Origin: Ptiloglossa arizonensis
Taxonomy: Eukaryota > Arthropoda > Insecta > Hymenoptera > Colletidae
Direction: 5' to 3'
Assembly (NCBI RefSeq): GCF_051014685.1
Contig: NC_135051.1
Location: forward strand, 8,885,557 to 8,949,556
DNA: 64,000 nucleotides
Part shown: in pieces, positions 53,501 to 64,000 of the stretch
Numbering within the stretch: position 1 is the first letter of the stretch
Layout of the letters: the number at the start of each line of letters is the position of its first letter
Notes under the pieces: generated by a model
What the model saw: the letters and a program-made list of their open reading frames with translations, nothing else
What the model was told of the DNA's origin: nothing
The model's database searches: none
Made by a program: the position numbers and the translations under genes

Positions 53501-54518
53501 CGTTTATTAGTTATCACGGTCGACAACGACCATGGTGTGCCATCGATGCCGCGCATCGTTCTCGCGGAAGGCCGCCGTTGAACTTGATCGTTGCGTAACT
53601 GATAAACCGATGTTTGCGCGGATTCCCTCCGAGTAAATTCTCTTTTCGGTGGTTCGTTTTGGCTCGTGCCACCCCCAGGGTTGTTTCTTGGTACGTTCGT
53701 GCGTTTCCTCGTCCTTTCGTCGCCATCGACCATCGTAAATCTCGGCTCGTAAATCTCGACCAGTCGAAACGAGAAGCTTTGGCGCCGCGCGACGATCGTC
53801 CGTGCGAACGAAACCCAGGTAACTCTCGATAAATCCTTTCCCGCGGTGTATTATCGCGCGCGAAAGAAATACAGGGAAATTCTATGGGTTTCGATTCGCG
53901 CGTCGTTTCGTATGTTTCTCGTTCGAGCTGCTTCTCGCTGTCGGGGGGGGGAAAAATGAAATCACAGATTACAAACGTTCGGTCGCTGCGCGTATCGATT
54001 ACAAACGATTAAACGTCGGACGGATATCGCGAATATTCGAGCACGACAAACAGCGGTAATTACGCGACGCGGTATTGTCGACAGACGTGGCGAATTACGC
54101 GGTCGATGTACGTTTAATCAGGAGGTTGGAATTCTAAATTATTTTCGTTCGTTTGTTTGACCGCGGAATTGCGTTTAAAAGCAACCGCGGAAAATAACAC
54201 GGTTCTCCGGCACGGTACTTTGAAATTTCAACCGCGGCACGTTGAATGTGCATATTTTAACCGCGAGCAGTTCCGAGACGCGATGACTTTGGGGATTCGA
54301 GAGGAGACGAGACGACGCGACGTAGCCTACGAACCATCCACGGGGTGTGGGCGGCTTTACGAAATTTACGCGCACCGTCGTCGTCCCGTTTGGAAACGCT
54401 TCGTCTTCCAGAGTTACCGGAGAAGAATAGACCGCGCCGCCAAACGATCGTCGAGCTTTACGGTAACCGGGAGGCCGCCAAGATCTTTCGCGATCACGAA
54501 CACGAACCTACCTTCGTT

Positions 54519-54519
54519 A

Positions 54520-54555
<36 letters not shown>
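54519..54555. repeat. (ACGC)n microsatellite
   Basis: Nine uninterrupted ACGC units. The alternating purine-pyrimidine sequence is Z-DNA-prone and carries one CpG per unit. Confidence 0.95.
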
Positions 54556-57500
54556 TTTACACGAGCCGTTCGCTCGTAACCGTCGACCGTATACGTAATT
54601 ACTTGCACACGTTAGAAACCGTGCTTTTTATAAACGACCTTTTTTTTCCCTCGGTCGGCTCACGGAGGTCGTGGAAGGCGTAACCGCGGCCACCGCTGGA
54701 AAAATTATTCAACGAGTAACGAAGCGAGTCCACGCTCGTCACGCGAGTCGCGCGCCTTTACGCGCGGAACCCTACGGAGAACCGTTGCTTTATCGGTATT
54801 TGCCGGGTCGCAACTTTTCTTAATGCTCGGCCACCGATGACCACCTAACGAACGACCAAATCCTTCTTAATTTTTTTCGCTCGACGCGAATAAACGCGCG
54901 AGCTCGCGAAACTTTTAGACCTCGCGCGTCGCTCGTGCCTCGTTAACGAGGTTCTCGACGTTTCTTCGAGTTGCACCGCGAAAAGTAACAATATTCGTCG
55001 ATGCAACGGTTCGTTTAACAGTTTACGGGTATTGGACTTCGTTTCTCGCAAACGCTTTGAAGCGACCGTCATCGTAACGTTAACGAAAGTTTCAATACTT
55101 TACGTCCGTTTTCGAAGAAGCTACGAGACAAGTTCCACGGGACGCGAATCCTGTCGCGTATCGGTGTCGGTGAACGATCGTAGGAACGTGTCTGGCACAC
55201 GTAGCCGTTATTTCGAAGGGACGAAGGAAAAGGGAGAGAGGTCTCGCGGTTCGCGTACCGACCTAATTCCCATTCTATCCGCGCGGTTCGCAAAAAGATC
55301 CTATCGATGCTCGCTCATAGGAGCGGCGCGGATAAAAAATGAAAGGACGAAAAAGCAGATAGCGGGACCGGTTCAACATCGAACGGTCCGTTCGCGTACG
55401 CGAGTGTTTTCGCGGTGTTGGTCTCCTATCGAAGTTTTTCACTCCGGTCACGAGCATCCATTCGCATTTCGTTTAATGTCACGGTCGAGAAATTCATTTT
55501 CCACTATTGTACCTTGTCCCGCGAAGAAACGGAACATCGATTTGCCATGAAATTCTATCGTTCCCTGTTCCTCGTTCCGTAGGAACGTTGCTCGGAATTT
55601 GTCGTTTCGTAACCGAAAAAGCCAACGTTCATCCGAGAGTTTACCGAGGAACGGTGTACGCGACGCGCAAAAAGGTTAAACGCGCGTTATAGAATCCCAT
55701 CACCGCGAAATAACGCGGGGTCGCCGTTGCCTGTTTATCCATAACGGTGTAAATACCACTGGAATTTATCGCGACATTTATGTTTCCGCGCGTTCTTCAC
55801 CGCGAGGACTTCCGTTCGACTCGTATTTTTGCGAGAACGTTTACCTCGTTGATTTTTAACGCGTCGCTTGGAAATATTCGCGATGCTCCGCAAAGTGTGT
55901 TCACGATCGTATACCAGTCTCGAACCCTCGCGTAGAACGGACCGTACCGAATTATATCGATCGCCTCTTCTTTACGTAACTTTCATCGCTGGTACGCCGA
56001 CGATATCGGTGCACGAAGAAAGAGACGTCCTACTGGATAATTCCAGAGTGTCGAAGCAATCGTCAACGGTCGTTGGTTCGTTCGTCGCGTTCAAGATTAG
56101 TTTACGGGAATCCTCTCCGGGGAAGATAGTTTCGACGAGGATGGACGACAAGAGGACGGTCCGCGACACTTGTTTTTCTTTCCCCGTTGATCTCCCGATT
56201 TACGTTTCCGGGGAGCCCGAAGACATCCACGGGGATCGAGAACAGAGGCAATCGAGCGAACGTTTCCCTTCGAACCGATTCGAAGGCGATACGACGGCAG
56301 GCGGCCTCTTGTCTACTCTCATCCTCCGTGAAGTAAATCCCTACGACGGACTGCTGCGATCGTATAACGGGTACGCTAAGTTATTCGAGCTTTTTCGAGT
56401 TAGCCGAGAGTCCGTTACCCTTACCGCCCGAGGAGGAACGAGATCGAATACTCGCGTGGAAAAGGATCGTTGAAATCAATTAACGTACATATTTTCCTCG
56501 GAGGGTTTTCTAACTCGGGTTTCGACGCTCGCGCTGAAAGCTTCGCGGGTCCGCGATGCTTTCAGAGGGTCGAATTATTCGTCGTAAACATTTCAGATTA
56601 AATAAACCGAATTCGATACATTTCCGAGGTAATGCGCGCGACAACCGTTTCGCAGTACACGGTCCACTCGTTGTTTCGATTTAATCGAGTTTCGTTGCTC
56701 TCTCGGTGCTGCGCAACCGATTGGATATTATAGCAAACGATCGCTCAAGGGGGGGTCTTCGCGGAGGAAAAGATATCGGGACTCGTTCGATTTGTCCCGA
56801 GTCAGCGGAAAGGAAGAATATTCTCGAACATCGAACCGAAAGCCGGCTTAAACGTCTTACGTCGAAACCTTCGACTGAAATATCTCTCTAGGAGATACGA
56901 CAGGACGCTGCAAGCTCAGCCGCATAAAGGGCCTCGGCGAACTCTAAAATACCCGCCCTATGCATAAAACAATACTGGTTGGTCCGAAGCTGTAATCCGT
57001 GTTCTCGTGGCAGTCGATTCGGGCAAGAACCACCGATTACCGGCTGTTACGGGAACTGTTGCGGTCAACGAGGGATCTACGAGGGATCTACGGGGCTCTC
57101 GATTACACCGGTGCCAATTGAAAGATTGGCCGGTACGAGCATTCCTCGCACACCGGAAGTCGTCCAGTGTCAATGGCCAGCCATCGGTCGATCGCCGAGC
57201 GTTTCTTTCCTCTCTCTTCCGGCCGACTTCCGTTCTCGTCTCGATCTACAATAAATAGGTTAACGCGGCAATTTAAGGTCGCTTCTCGAAACACTGGCGA
57301 ATCAAGTTGCCCGTACCGGCGGAATAATTCGATCTCGGATAAAAAGCTCGAGCTACGCGTAGAGCTATCGGCAACCCTGCCGGCGGATATACTCCTGTGT
57401 TTACCACGGATGCATTTTATCGGAAGAAGTAAAAAGAGGATAAAAAGCACGCAATAGGAAAACGGCGAACGGGAACAAGTGGTTGCAGAGAGCTCTCCCT

Positions 57501-59071
57501 TCGACGAAGATTTCGTTCGAGGATCGCTCCCGATTTTACGTACGTCGAACCGCGAGGGAGACTCGTACGTCGAATCGGAGACCGGAGATTTCGTCTCTTT
57601 TTTTAAGGGAGAGATTCGTCAGTTTCGATTCGATACTCTTTCGTACGCAGTTTACGCGTCGATGGTCGTTAGTTTTTATTCTACGCGTTAATAATTCGGT
57701 TACCCGCCAGGGAACGGTGATCTATACTTGTAATTATCTGTACGAGGAAACTGGAGCCCGTACCGTGTAGAGGTCGTCGTCGTCGAGGAGTTAATGCAAG
57801 GTTCTTTAGAAAATGCTCTCAAATCCTCCACTAAATTATTAATAGTCCGAGAAACTACCGTCCAAGTCACATAAATTTCCAACGATCGAAATTTCTGTTC
57901 CCTCTTGGCGGTATATAACCACGTTGGCTCGTGTACGCGTGTATTGTGCTTTATCGGCTGCCGAACGGGCCGGGGAAACCTTGCAAGCTTCGGATCTCCG
58001 GGACGACCAAGTATCGAGAGGAGACTAATCTCGCTCTTTGGCTCTCGCGTTGAAAATTTCCCGGGCCACAGGCGATGAGAAACTTTGTCCTGTAAATTTG
58101 CAAGTTCGAGAGCTTCGTTTGCACGGACGTTTGTCAGGTAGTTCCTTACGACGATGTACGGGGTATAAATAATCGAACGATACGCCGATCCGTAACCTCG
58201 AGCGGTCGACGATACGTGGATCGGATCGGGAAACATTTTTTCCGAATGTACGGCACTCGAGATCCTCTTAACTCGATCGTTAGCTCGATCTTCTCTCTAA
58301 CGACAACGACGCTTCGTTATCGATGCGCCACGGTCGCGAAAAATTTGGAGCGGCGTTGAGTGCGCTCGACGGTGAAGGACAGCTCGGTTCTTTTCTATGG
58401 GAACTCGTTCGGCTTCGGCCTTTGCTCGCGTTGGTTTTCGGCTTCTATAGAAATCCACGAGTCGTCCGTACTCGGTGCAACGCGATCCGGGTGGGTGAAT
58501 CGAACGATGCGCAACAATTTAATAAATTTCCGTGGAACGCGTTTCGATTCGACGCGGTCCCTCGGGCGATTCGCAGGGATCGCTAACGGGGAATGATCGC
58601 GGTCGGAACGAAAAAACCTCCATAGCTGAAAAAAGAGAGGATTCGTTAAACGTTACCTGACGTCGAAATCCTGCGAAGCGTTCGGTTCGGCGTTGGTTGT
58701 TTCCCGAGGTCCTCGCGCTGGACGAATTTATCGTTCCGGAAGAGGTTTCATCGAGGACGCACAATTAAACCCGGAAGTAATCGAGTTCTGGGCTAATCGG
58801 TTACACAGAGAACGTTAACACTGCGGTGACCGACGGTGAACGGTACTCGATCAACACCCGCACATTCGTCCCGTCGTGCTTTTCCCCATGGTCGATAATT
58901 CCGCGCGAGACAACGCGAACAAGAAACGGAACCGCGCGCGTGGCTGCTCCGTTTCGTCTTCCCAAAGAGATAAAAGTCTTTCCAATTCCGTTCGAAACGA
59001 TCTCTCGTGTCCGTTTCGCGCTTCTTTCCGCTTCGTTTACCGTGCTCTCGTGCCGTCCTGTTCCTCGATCT

Positions 59072-59080
59072 CGACGAAGA

Positions 59081-59123
<43 letters not shown>

Positions 59124-59157
59124 AACGACGACGACGGCGACGACGACGACGACGCGT
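59072..59157. repeat. (CGA/CGG)n trinucleotide repeat, about 86 bp
   Basis: CGACGG and CGACGA units interrupted by GGCGGC and CAA. Every frame through it is open (poly-Arg, Thr/Ala or Asp on plus; Ser, Arg or Val on minus), which explains the long chance ORFs at 58793-59418. Confidence 0.92.
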
Positions 59158-59734
59158 CGTCAACGTTTCTCCCTCCTTGAACAACGTCGAACGTTACGAT
59201 ACACGCGCGCGTTTCGTCGATCGAGGCAGCGACGATGCAAAGGAGCCGAGGATACCGCGCGACGAAGCTTCGCCGACGATAAAGGAAGGAAGGATTTTCC
59301 ATCGACGAGATTCAGCTGGAAATACGAAACGCTCGAGCACCTTGGGGACAATCGACGCGATTTCGGCCGCGTACTCGGAATTTTTCCTGCCGCAAAAGAA
59401 CCGCACGTGAGTCGTTAAAGTTTCTCGTTTCGTTTGTTCGTTCGATCGGGCGACGATTTACCTTTCGAAAGGAACAGCACCGGAAGAGCCTTCGATCCAT
59501 TTATCGGTTTCCTCTCCGGGACAAACCCTCCGCTCGCGCCTCCGAACGGAAGTCCTCGTGTAACGAGGAAGCGGCAGAATTTCGCGGACCAGTGGAAAAC
59601 CTTTAATCGATCGAGCCTTGACCGTCTAGCTGCGCTACGGATCCTCTCTCGGGGGATTGCTTCGTCTCCCGAAATTTCGGTTCCCGTTGAAAACGATCGA
59701 ACCGAGAAATTCGAATCTTTCGACGAGAACGGTT

Positions 59735-59757
59735 CGATCGATCGATCGATCGATCGT
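59735..59757. repeat. (ATCG)n microsatellite
   Basis: Five to six ATCG units, a self-complementary tetranucleotide; an expanded form of the TCGA/ATCG words that dominate this region. Confidence 0.9.
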
Positions 59758-60782
59758 CGATGCGCGTAGATTGCTCCGACCTACCTATTGCTGTTCTCTT
59801 TCACTCGATTTCGGAAAAAAAAAACTCGTGCTTCGAACGCGCGACAACCGAGCTCGATTCGCGAGCGAACACGTCTCGACCGTTCGAAGGTTGCCCGATC
59901 TCGAGAGATCGTCGCTAAACGGCGCAATCTCGATAAGGATCAATTTGCTCGCAATTAACGCGAGAACACTAATTGTCCGCCATGTAACACTATTCGAAGA
60001 GAACGGTGCGCGATTTTTCCTGCTCGGTTAGCGTCGGTCTGTCGAATTACCCGGTTCACTTGGAACAATCGCGAGCACTCGATATCCTGCACACGGTGAA
60101 TCCGTAAAGAGAGATCTTTTGTACGAGGACACGGGGGTAAGCGAGCGTTCGGGGGCAAATCACTGGTAAGGTACGCGAGCTTATCCAGGACTCGTTAGCC
60201 TTTTCGAGGAAACGGTTCTCCGGTGGGAAGTGTTTCCCGAGATACGCATCGGGTAGAAACGGCGTGTCGGCACTCGGTCGCGCGTAATCGCTCGTGCACG
60301 CTGCTTCCGGTCGCAATGTGCTCAAGATCGCGCGTTCCTCGAATCACTTTGCATCGCCGGTGCCGCGAAATCGCGCTGAATCTCATCGAACGGAACATCG
60401 GGATCGTCCTCTTCGTCATCCTCGTCGTTCTCGTCGTCTCGTGGTCCCGTCGTCTCGTCGTCCTGTCGTTGTTCGCGGAGCTCGCCGCCTCGACGATAAA
60501 GGATCGCGATACCGCGAGAAAAGTTGCGGGATCTCGGCTCGGACGAGAGGAGTTTCTCTGTGCTCGAGCCGCATACGTACGCGGCGCGATCGCTCGGAGA
60601 ACTCGCGACGGAGGGAAAAAAAAGCGGAGAGACGAAGGGGGGAAAAGTGGGACTCGCGAATTTCGTCCTCGAGGAGGCCGGGACGTGTTTCGCGGTTTGA
60701 GAGGAGCGACTGGTGCCGCCGCGTGGCCCCAAACCTCTGCTTCCTCTGGCGCTTGCGCTCCGCTCGCAACGGCACCCTCGCC

Positions 60783-60818
60783 GCGACGCGACGCGACGCG
60801 ACGCGACGCAACGCGACG
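60783..60818. repeat. (GCGAC)n pentanucleotide repeat
   Basis: About seven GCGAC units, one with a C-to-A change (GCAAC). Confidence 0.92.
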
Positions 60819-62775
60819 CCCTTCCGATGCTCACGCAATTCTGTCTGCATCTGGCCACCGCGTACGCGATCTCTCCACCACCGATTACGCTCGCAGCTAG
60901 GTGTCATTTTCTTTTTCTTCTTTTCTTCTCAAAAATTTCGAGCGTTTGGTATTTCAATCGCGTTCGAAATCGCGAGTATTTCGAAGTCGTGGAGGATAAA
61001 GTAACAGTTTGCCAGGGTAGTTGAGCCTAGTACTTTGGAATCGGTAGGTGGATCGGTCGACGAGTTGGAACGTCGTTAAGCAACACCGAGAGAACGATGC
61101 ACGGTAATTAGTTTTGGATAGGTTAACGTAGAATTCGTGGGTCGCGAGATTCTCCTAGAAGCGTTTCTTTCGGTTTTCCACCGAGCAAGAAAAAGGAGAC
61201 GGCGAAAAAGTTGGATCGTTTCGTTTCCTCACCCTTCTGCTCCTTCGCCACTGGTTCGCGTTCCTTAACGTTCCGTCCGACAATTATCATCCGTCTACTA
61301 CTTTACGATAGCCATTACGACAGTTTTACGTCACCGTTATCCCGTCGCGGCTATTCGCCTCGTTAGAAGTTTCCCGACGAAGAAACGTATGGCGTGCATC
61401 GAGGGATATCGAAACCGTACAACGTCTGGTCGTTAACGCTTTCTCGGATCCCTCGATCGTTGTTAAAGAATCCTTGAACATCGAGCGAACGACACGCGAC
61501 TCCGATTAATAGCGGTCGGAGACACCGACGATTATTCGTTGTTTCCGGTTACGTGGAACAATCGCTTTTACACGGCCCCCGAGAGCGGTCGGATTTAAAC
61601 AATCATTCGTCTCCCAGCGTTGAACAAGTACGAACGCACCGGTGGCCCATTTTGCAAGAGCATCGTCGTCGACGAACGAATCTCGATCCTTCGCCTATAT
61701 TTACACGGTATAACCGCGATAGTTGCAGGTAAACGAGAAGGAGCTCCACGAGTACGATGTATCTCGGCTACCTGTGCCCTCGTGCTCGATCTTCCGTGTA
61801 ATCGTCGGTCTCTAGGCAACGATCCGCTTCCTCCTCGAACGCGACACTTTCACGGTCAATTTCGTTGCTCGTTGAGCGACCATTCCCATTCCCACTCGTC
61901 GAGACAATCGCAGTGGACAAGCTTCGCGAATAAGTAGCAAAGTTGCATCTACCGAGGTTTCATCGTATAATTGTACCGTGATCGCTGCTCGTTACTACCT
62001 CGTCGATTTCGTTTCGATCGTTGAAACTCGACGGATACAAGGTAAGATCCATCGATCGTCCTTTTTCCCCGGGTTGCGTTTGCGCTTCGAATATTTTCGA
62101 AAACGAGCCTCGAGACGTCGAGAAGCTTACTCTTCCGCTTGCGAATCTTTGCAGTCACCCCCGATGCACTTTGGCAGCTTCCTCTCCGCGCTGATGCACC
62201 GCACCGTTTCTGGTGACCCAGACCCCGATGCGTCTAACGACAGAACGATTCAACGGGAAATTGAATCGGCGATTTCGATGCTCGCGTTCGTTAATCGATC
62301 AACGGTTTCGCGAGGTGTTGGTTAACTCGACCTGGCCGAAATTGTAAATCGATTCCGGGCTCTTAACGCGCGAGAAACTTTTTAACCAATTAACGCGCGC
62401 ACGCGCAACGCGATGATTCGTGTAATCTCGTTATCCCAGCGCGGTGGATAACGTGCGCAAACGGGTTGTTTAACAAGTCGTCGAAATTAACGTGCCCGTA
62501 CCAATGACGGCGTAACGGTGCTCTTCTTTTCGAGAAATTAATTCGTTCGTCCGCCTCGACGGGATCCAAGCAAGATCGTTGAAACACCACCGATCGTTGA
62601 TCGACCGATTAAAAAAAGGAAACCGGCCACGCACCGTAGTTTCGCATTTACAGAATTTCGAGTCGTTGCGGGAATAAATTCGATGCTCGATTAGGAAGAC
62701 TTTTATCGAGTTTTCCTTCCATTTTCGGTTCGCGACCAGGTCGAAGGAATTTGTTACGAATGTCGTACCACTTAC

Positions 62776-62978
62776 CGAGCGTTCCTAGGGGATAGCCCAT
62801 CATTCTGGGCTGGCTATAACCGTGCACGTAACCAACCGGTGGTGCTCTTTCGGCCGGTCGATCCTGGGCTTCCGGTCGGCTCGTGCAGCAGCTAACGCGG
62901 CTGCAGCAGCCCCCGCTGCAACAACGTTGCCTCCAAGAACAGCAACCGCTGTCACTGGCACCGTAGGCGGCCACCCTC
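62776..62978 (-). CDS. Candidate cysteine-pair exon A of an unrecognised gene
   Basis: Open frame bounded by an acceptor (TTTACGACAG, weak pyrimidine tract) and a strong donor (CTCG/GTAAGTGG). It encodes four CC pairs in CCSWRQRCCSGGCCSRVSCC, followed by a Pro/Gly/Tyr-rich stretch (VGYVHGYSQPRMMGYPLG). The frame stays open to the donor in phase 1; a second frame stops before it. I do not recognise the family. Paired cysteines could be palmitoylated, disulphide-linked or metal-binding. The same CC-x3-CC spacing occurs in the exon at 63683-63788. Confidence 0.35.
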
Positions 62979-63682
62979 CTGTCGTAAATTCCAAGGCAAT
63001 GCTTCGTTATTTCGAGGGGAGAGTTTCCCGTTGGAAATATCGGGAAATTTACACGCTCGTCTCCGTGAACTTTACTAGCTACAAAGAATATCGAACGGAA
63101 TTATCGTAGAAATCAAGCGTCTCACGGTTTGTCGACGATCGTTGCCCTTTCTTTCGGGATAGTCGCATCTTCCTTTCGGGTAATGGACTCTGTCAGCAAG
63201 GATTTATACGCGCTGAAAGGACAAAGTTATTTCGTATCGTCACGTCGAACTGTAAACTACGATCGGAACATACGGAAGCGGAAAGAATCTATCCGTGTAC
63301 GAGTTTACCTGCAGTGGTTGCACATGATACTCGGGCAATTTCGATCGCTGTCCAAGAGATTCGATCATCAATGGTTACGAGAGCGTCATGGCAGACAAAG
63401 TGCCATGTTCATTGCGTACGTACACTATCGAGCAAACACGTATCGATACATGGAGACGGTAATCTTTTATTCGGTCTTTTGCGTTTTTTAATTATTATTT
63501 CGAGGAGAAGAAAAGGTTGAACAACGAGGAGTGCAAGAACAAAAATAACAACAATTCAAATAGTACGAAGCAAAGTTTATATCGAGGTTATGAGAGGTTA
63601 CATCGGTCGAGAAGAGATATTGAATTTTTATCGGGAATAAGAATGGTTCCGGGTCTCGTAGACTCGATTTCCTTTTCAGAGT
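62979..63682. other. Putative intron between the two cysteine-pair exons
   Basis: No supported gene. The plus-strand open frames at 62822-63109 and 63129-63491 lack any domain and are taken as chance. Confidence 0.35.
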
Positions 63683-63788
63683 TTATTTCCTATCGGCGCA
63701 ACACTTCGCTGGGCCCTCGGGGTCCTTTGACTTTTCTTTATCCTTGCAGCAACCGGACATGCAACACCCACCGGCCGCCTCCCTCGCC
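63683..63788 (-). CDS. Candidate terminal cysteine-pair exon B, gene running off the right edge
   Basis: After an acceptor (GCGATTTTCAG) the frame reads AREAAGGCCMSGCC, then a charged KDKEKSKDPEG stretch, and ends AKCCADRK-stop. The TAA stop lies inside AATAAA (minus strand, 63687-63682), which could serve as the poly(A) signal. It shares the CC-x3-CC pattern (CCMSGCC against CCSGGCC) with exon A, so the two may be alternative 3' exons of one gene whose 5' part is beyond the window. No known family recognised. Confidence 0.35.
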
Positions 63789-64000
63789 CTGAAAATCGCA
63801 TTAATTTGCATTCGTGTTTTCCCTACGAGTCGCGAAAGTTTCTTCTTCGAGCGCAGCGACGACCCAACGTTAATTTGCGACCGTCTTCGAATCTGAGAAA
63901 AGATTTGCCCCGACGAGAACGTATTTTCGCAGGAATACCTTTCCTCCGTAAAACTTTTCATCGGAATTTCGAGCTTTTGCTTTTCCCCCGTTCAGGCCTG

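Larger units (their letters stand above)
47846..62775. other. 15 kb of CpG-rich non-coding DNA upstream of Dop1R2
   Basis: No supportable coding exon on either strand. It likely includes Dop1R2 promoter and non-coding 5' exon(s), not located. Open frames up to about 250 codons (48681-49427, 57700-58236, 60294-61004) are stop-poor because of CpG words and show no domain. It contains the simple repeats listed below. Stretches near 48.43-48.62 and 56.9-58.1 kb look less CpG-biased. Confidence 0.5.

Noticed and set aside
53945..53952. Short G8 run as a second structural G tract
   Set aside because: Too short and isolated to support a quadruplex or regulatory call.
57700..58236. 178-codon minus-strand frame in a less CpG-biased patch
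   Set aside because: Looked slightly more protein-like, but no domain, no repeat family and no partner exons; kept only as a composition finding.
58793..59418. Several 130-190-codon frames rich in Ser, Arg or Thr
   Set aside because: They run through the (CGA/CGG)n repeat, which is open in every frame.

Overview
The window is insect nuclear DNA, most likely from a hymenopteran. Its genes are split by short GT-AG introns. Its best-conserved proteins are arthropod types: a Dop1R2/DAMB-class dopamine receptor, a divergent chemosensory ionotropic receptor, a snake-like serine protease and an insect KChIP. An AT-rich left part (about 1-9 kb and 15-23.5 kb) gives way to a right part (from about 24 kb) saturated with CpG words such as TCGA, CGAA and CGAT, a contrast often seen in bee and wasp genomes. 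The order-level assignment is inference. Exon models were built by hand from reading frame, splice sites and intron phase. Every complete multi-exon model closes in frame.

Left gene cluster (0-11 kb): a spermine/polyamine oxidase with a signal peptide (minus, 176-2483) and a secreted trypsin-like protease with an odd NPFL-rich propeptide (plus, 3573-5403) diverge from a 1.1-kb spacer. The protease converges tail to tail with a ZDHHC16-type palmitoyltransferase (minus, 5830-7376). After an AT-rich spacer holding a small hAT-like element (9325-9483) come the 3' exons of a Kv channel-interacting protein (minus, 10143-10986). Its first exon(s) were not found.

Middle (11-26 kb): microsatellite-rich spacer. 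A 672-residue protein with a NuSAP/SAP-like N-terminus follows (plus, 16068-18538), then an SLC25A44-type mitochondrial carrier (plus, 21424-22605) that contains a 60-bp intron which is itself an open, in-frame coding stretch.

Right (26-64 kb): a Dop1R2-type dopamine receptor fills 26263-47600 on the minus strand in three coding exons, with introns of about 4.1 and 15.8 kb. The large intron contains a complete intronless ionotropic receptor on the opposite strand (31351-33249). The receptor leader carries two chained uORFs, and its stop codon lies inside a perfect CRE palindrome. From 47.8 kb to 62.8 kb I see no supportable gene, only simple repeats and many random open frames that follow from the stop-poor, CpG-rich composition. 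At the right edge are two possible minus-strand cysteine-pair exons of an unrecognised gene that would run off the window.

Functionally, two neuronal genes (KChIP, an A-type K+ channel modulator, and the dopamine receptor) and one chemosensory receptor sit among housekeeping membrane enzymes and carriers. Nothing suggests an operon-like unit. The most unusual architecture is the ionotropic receptor nested in the dopamine receptor.
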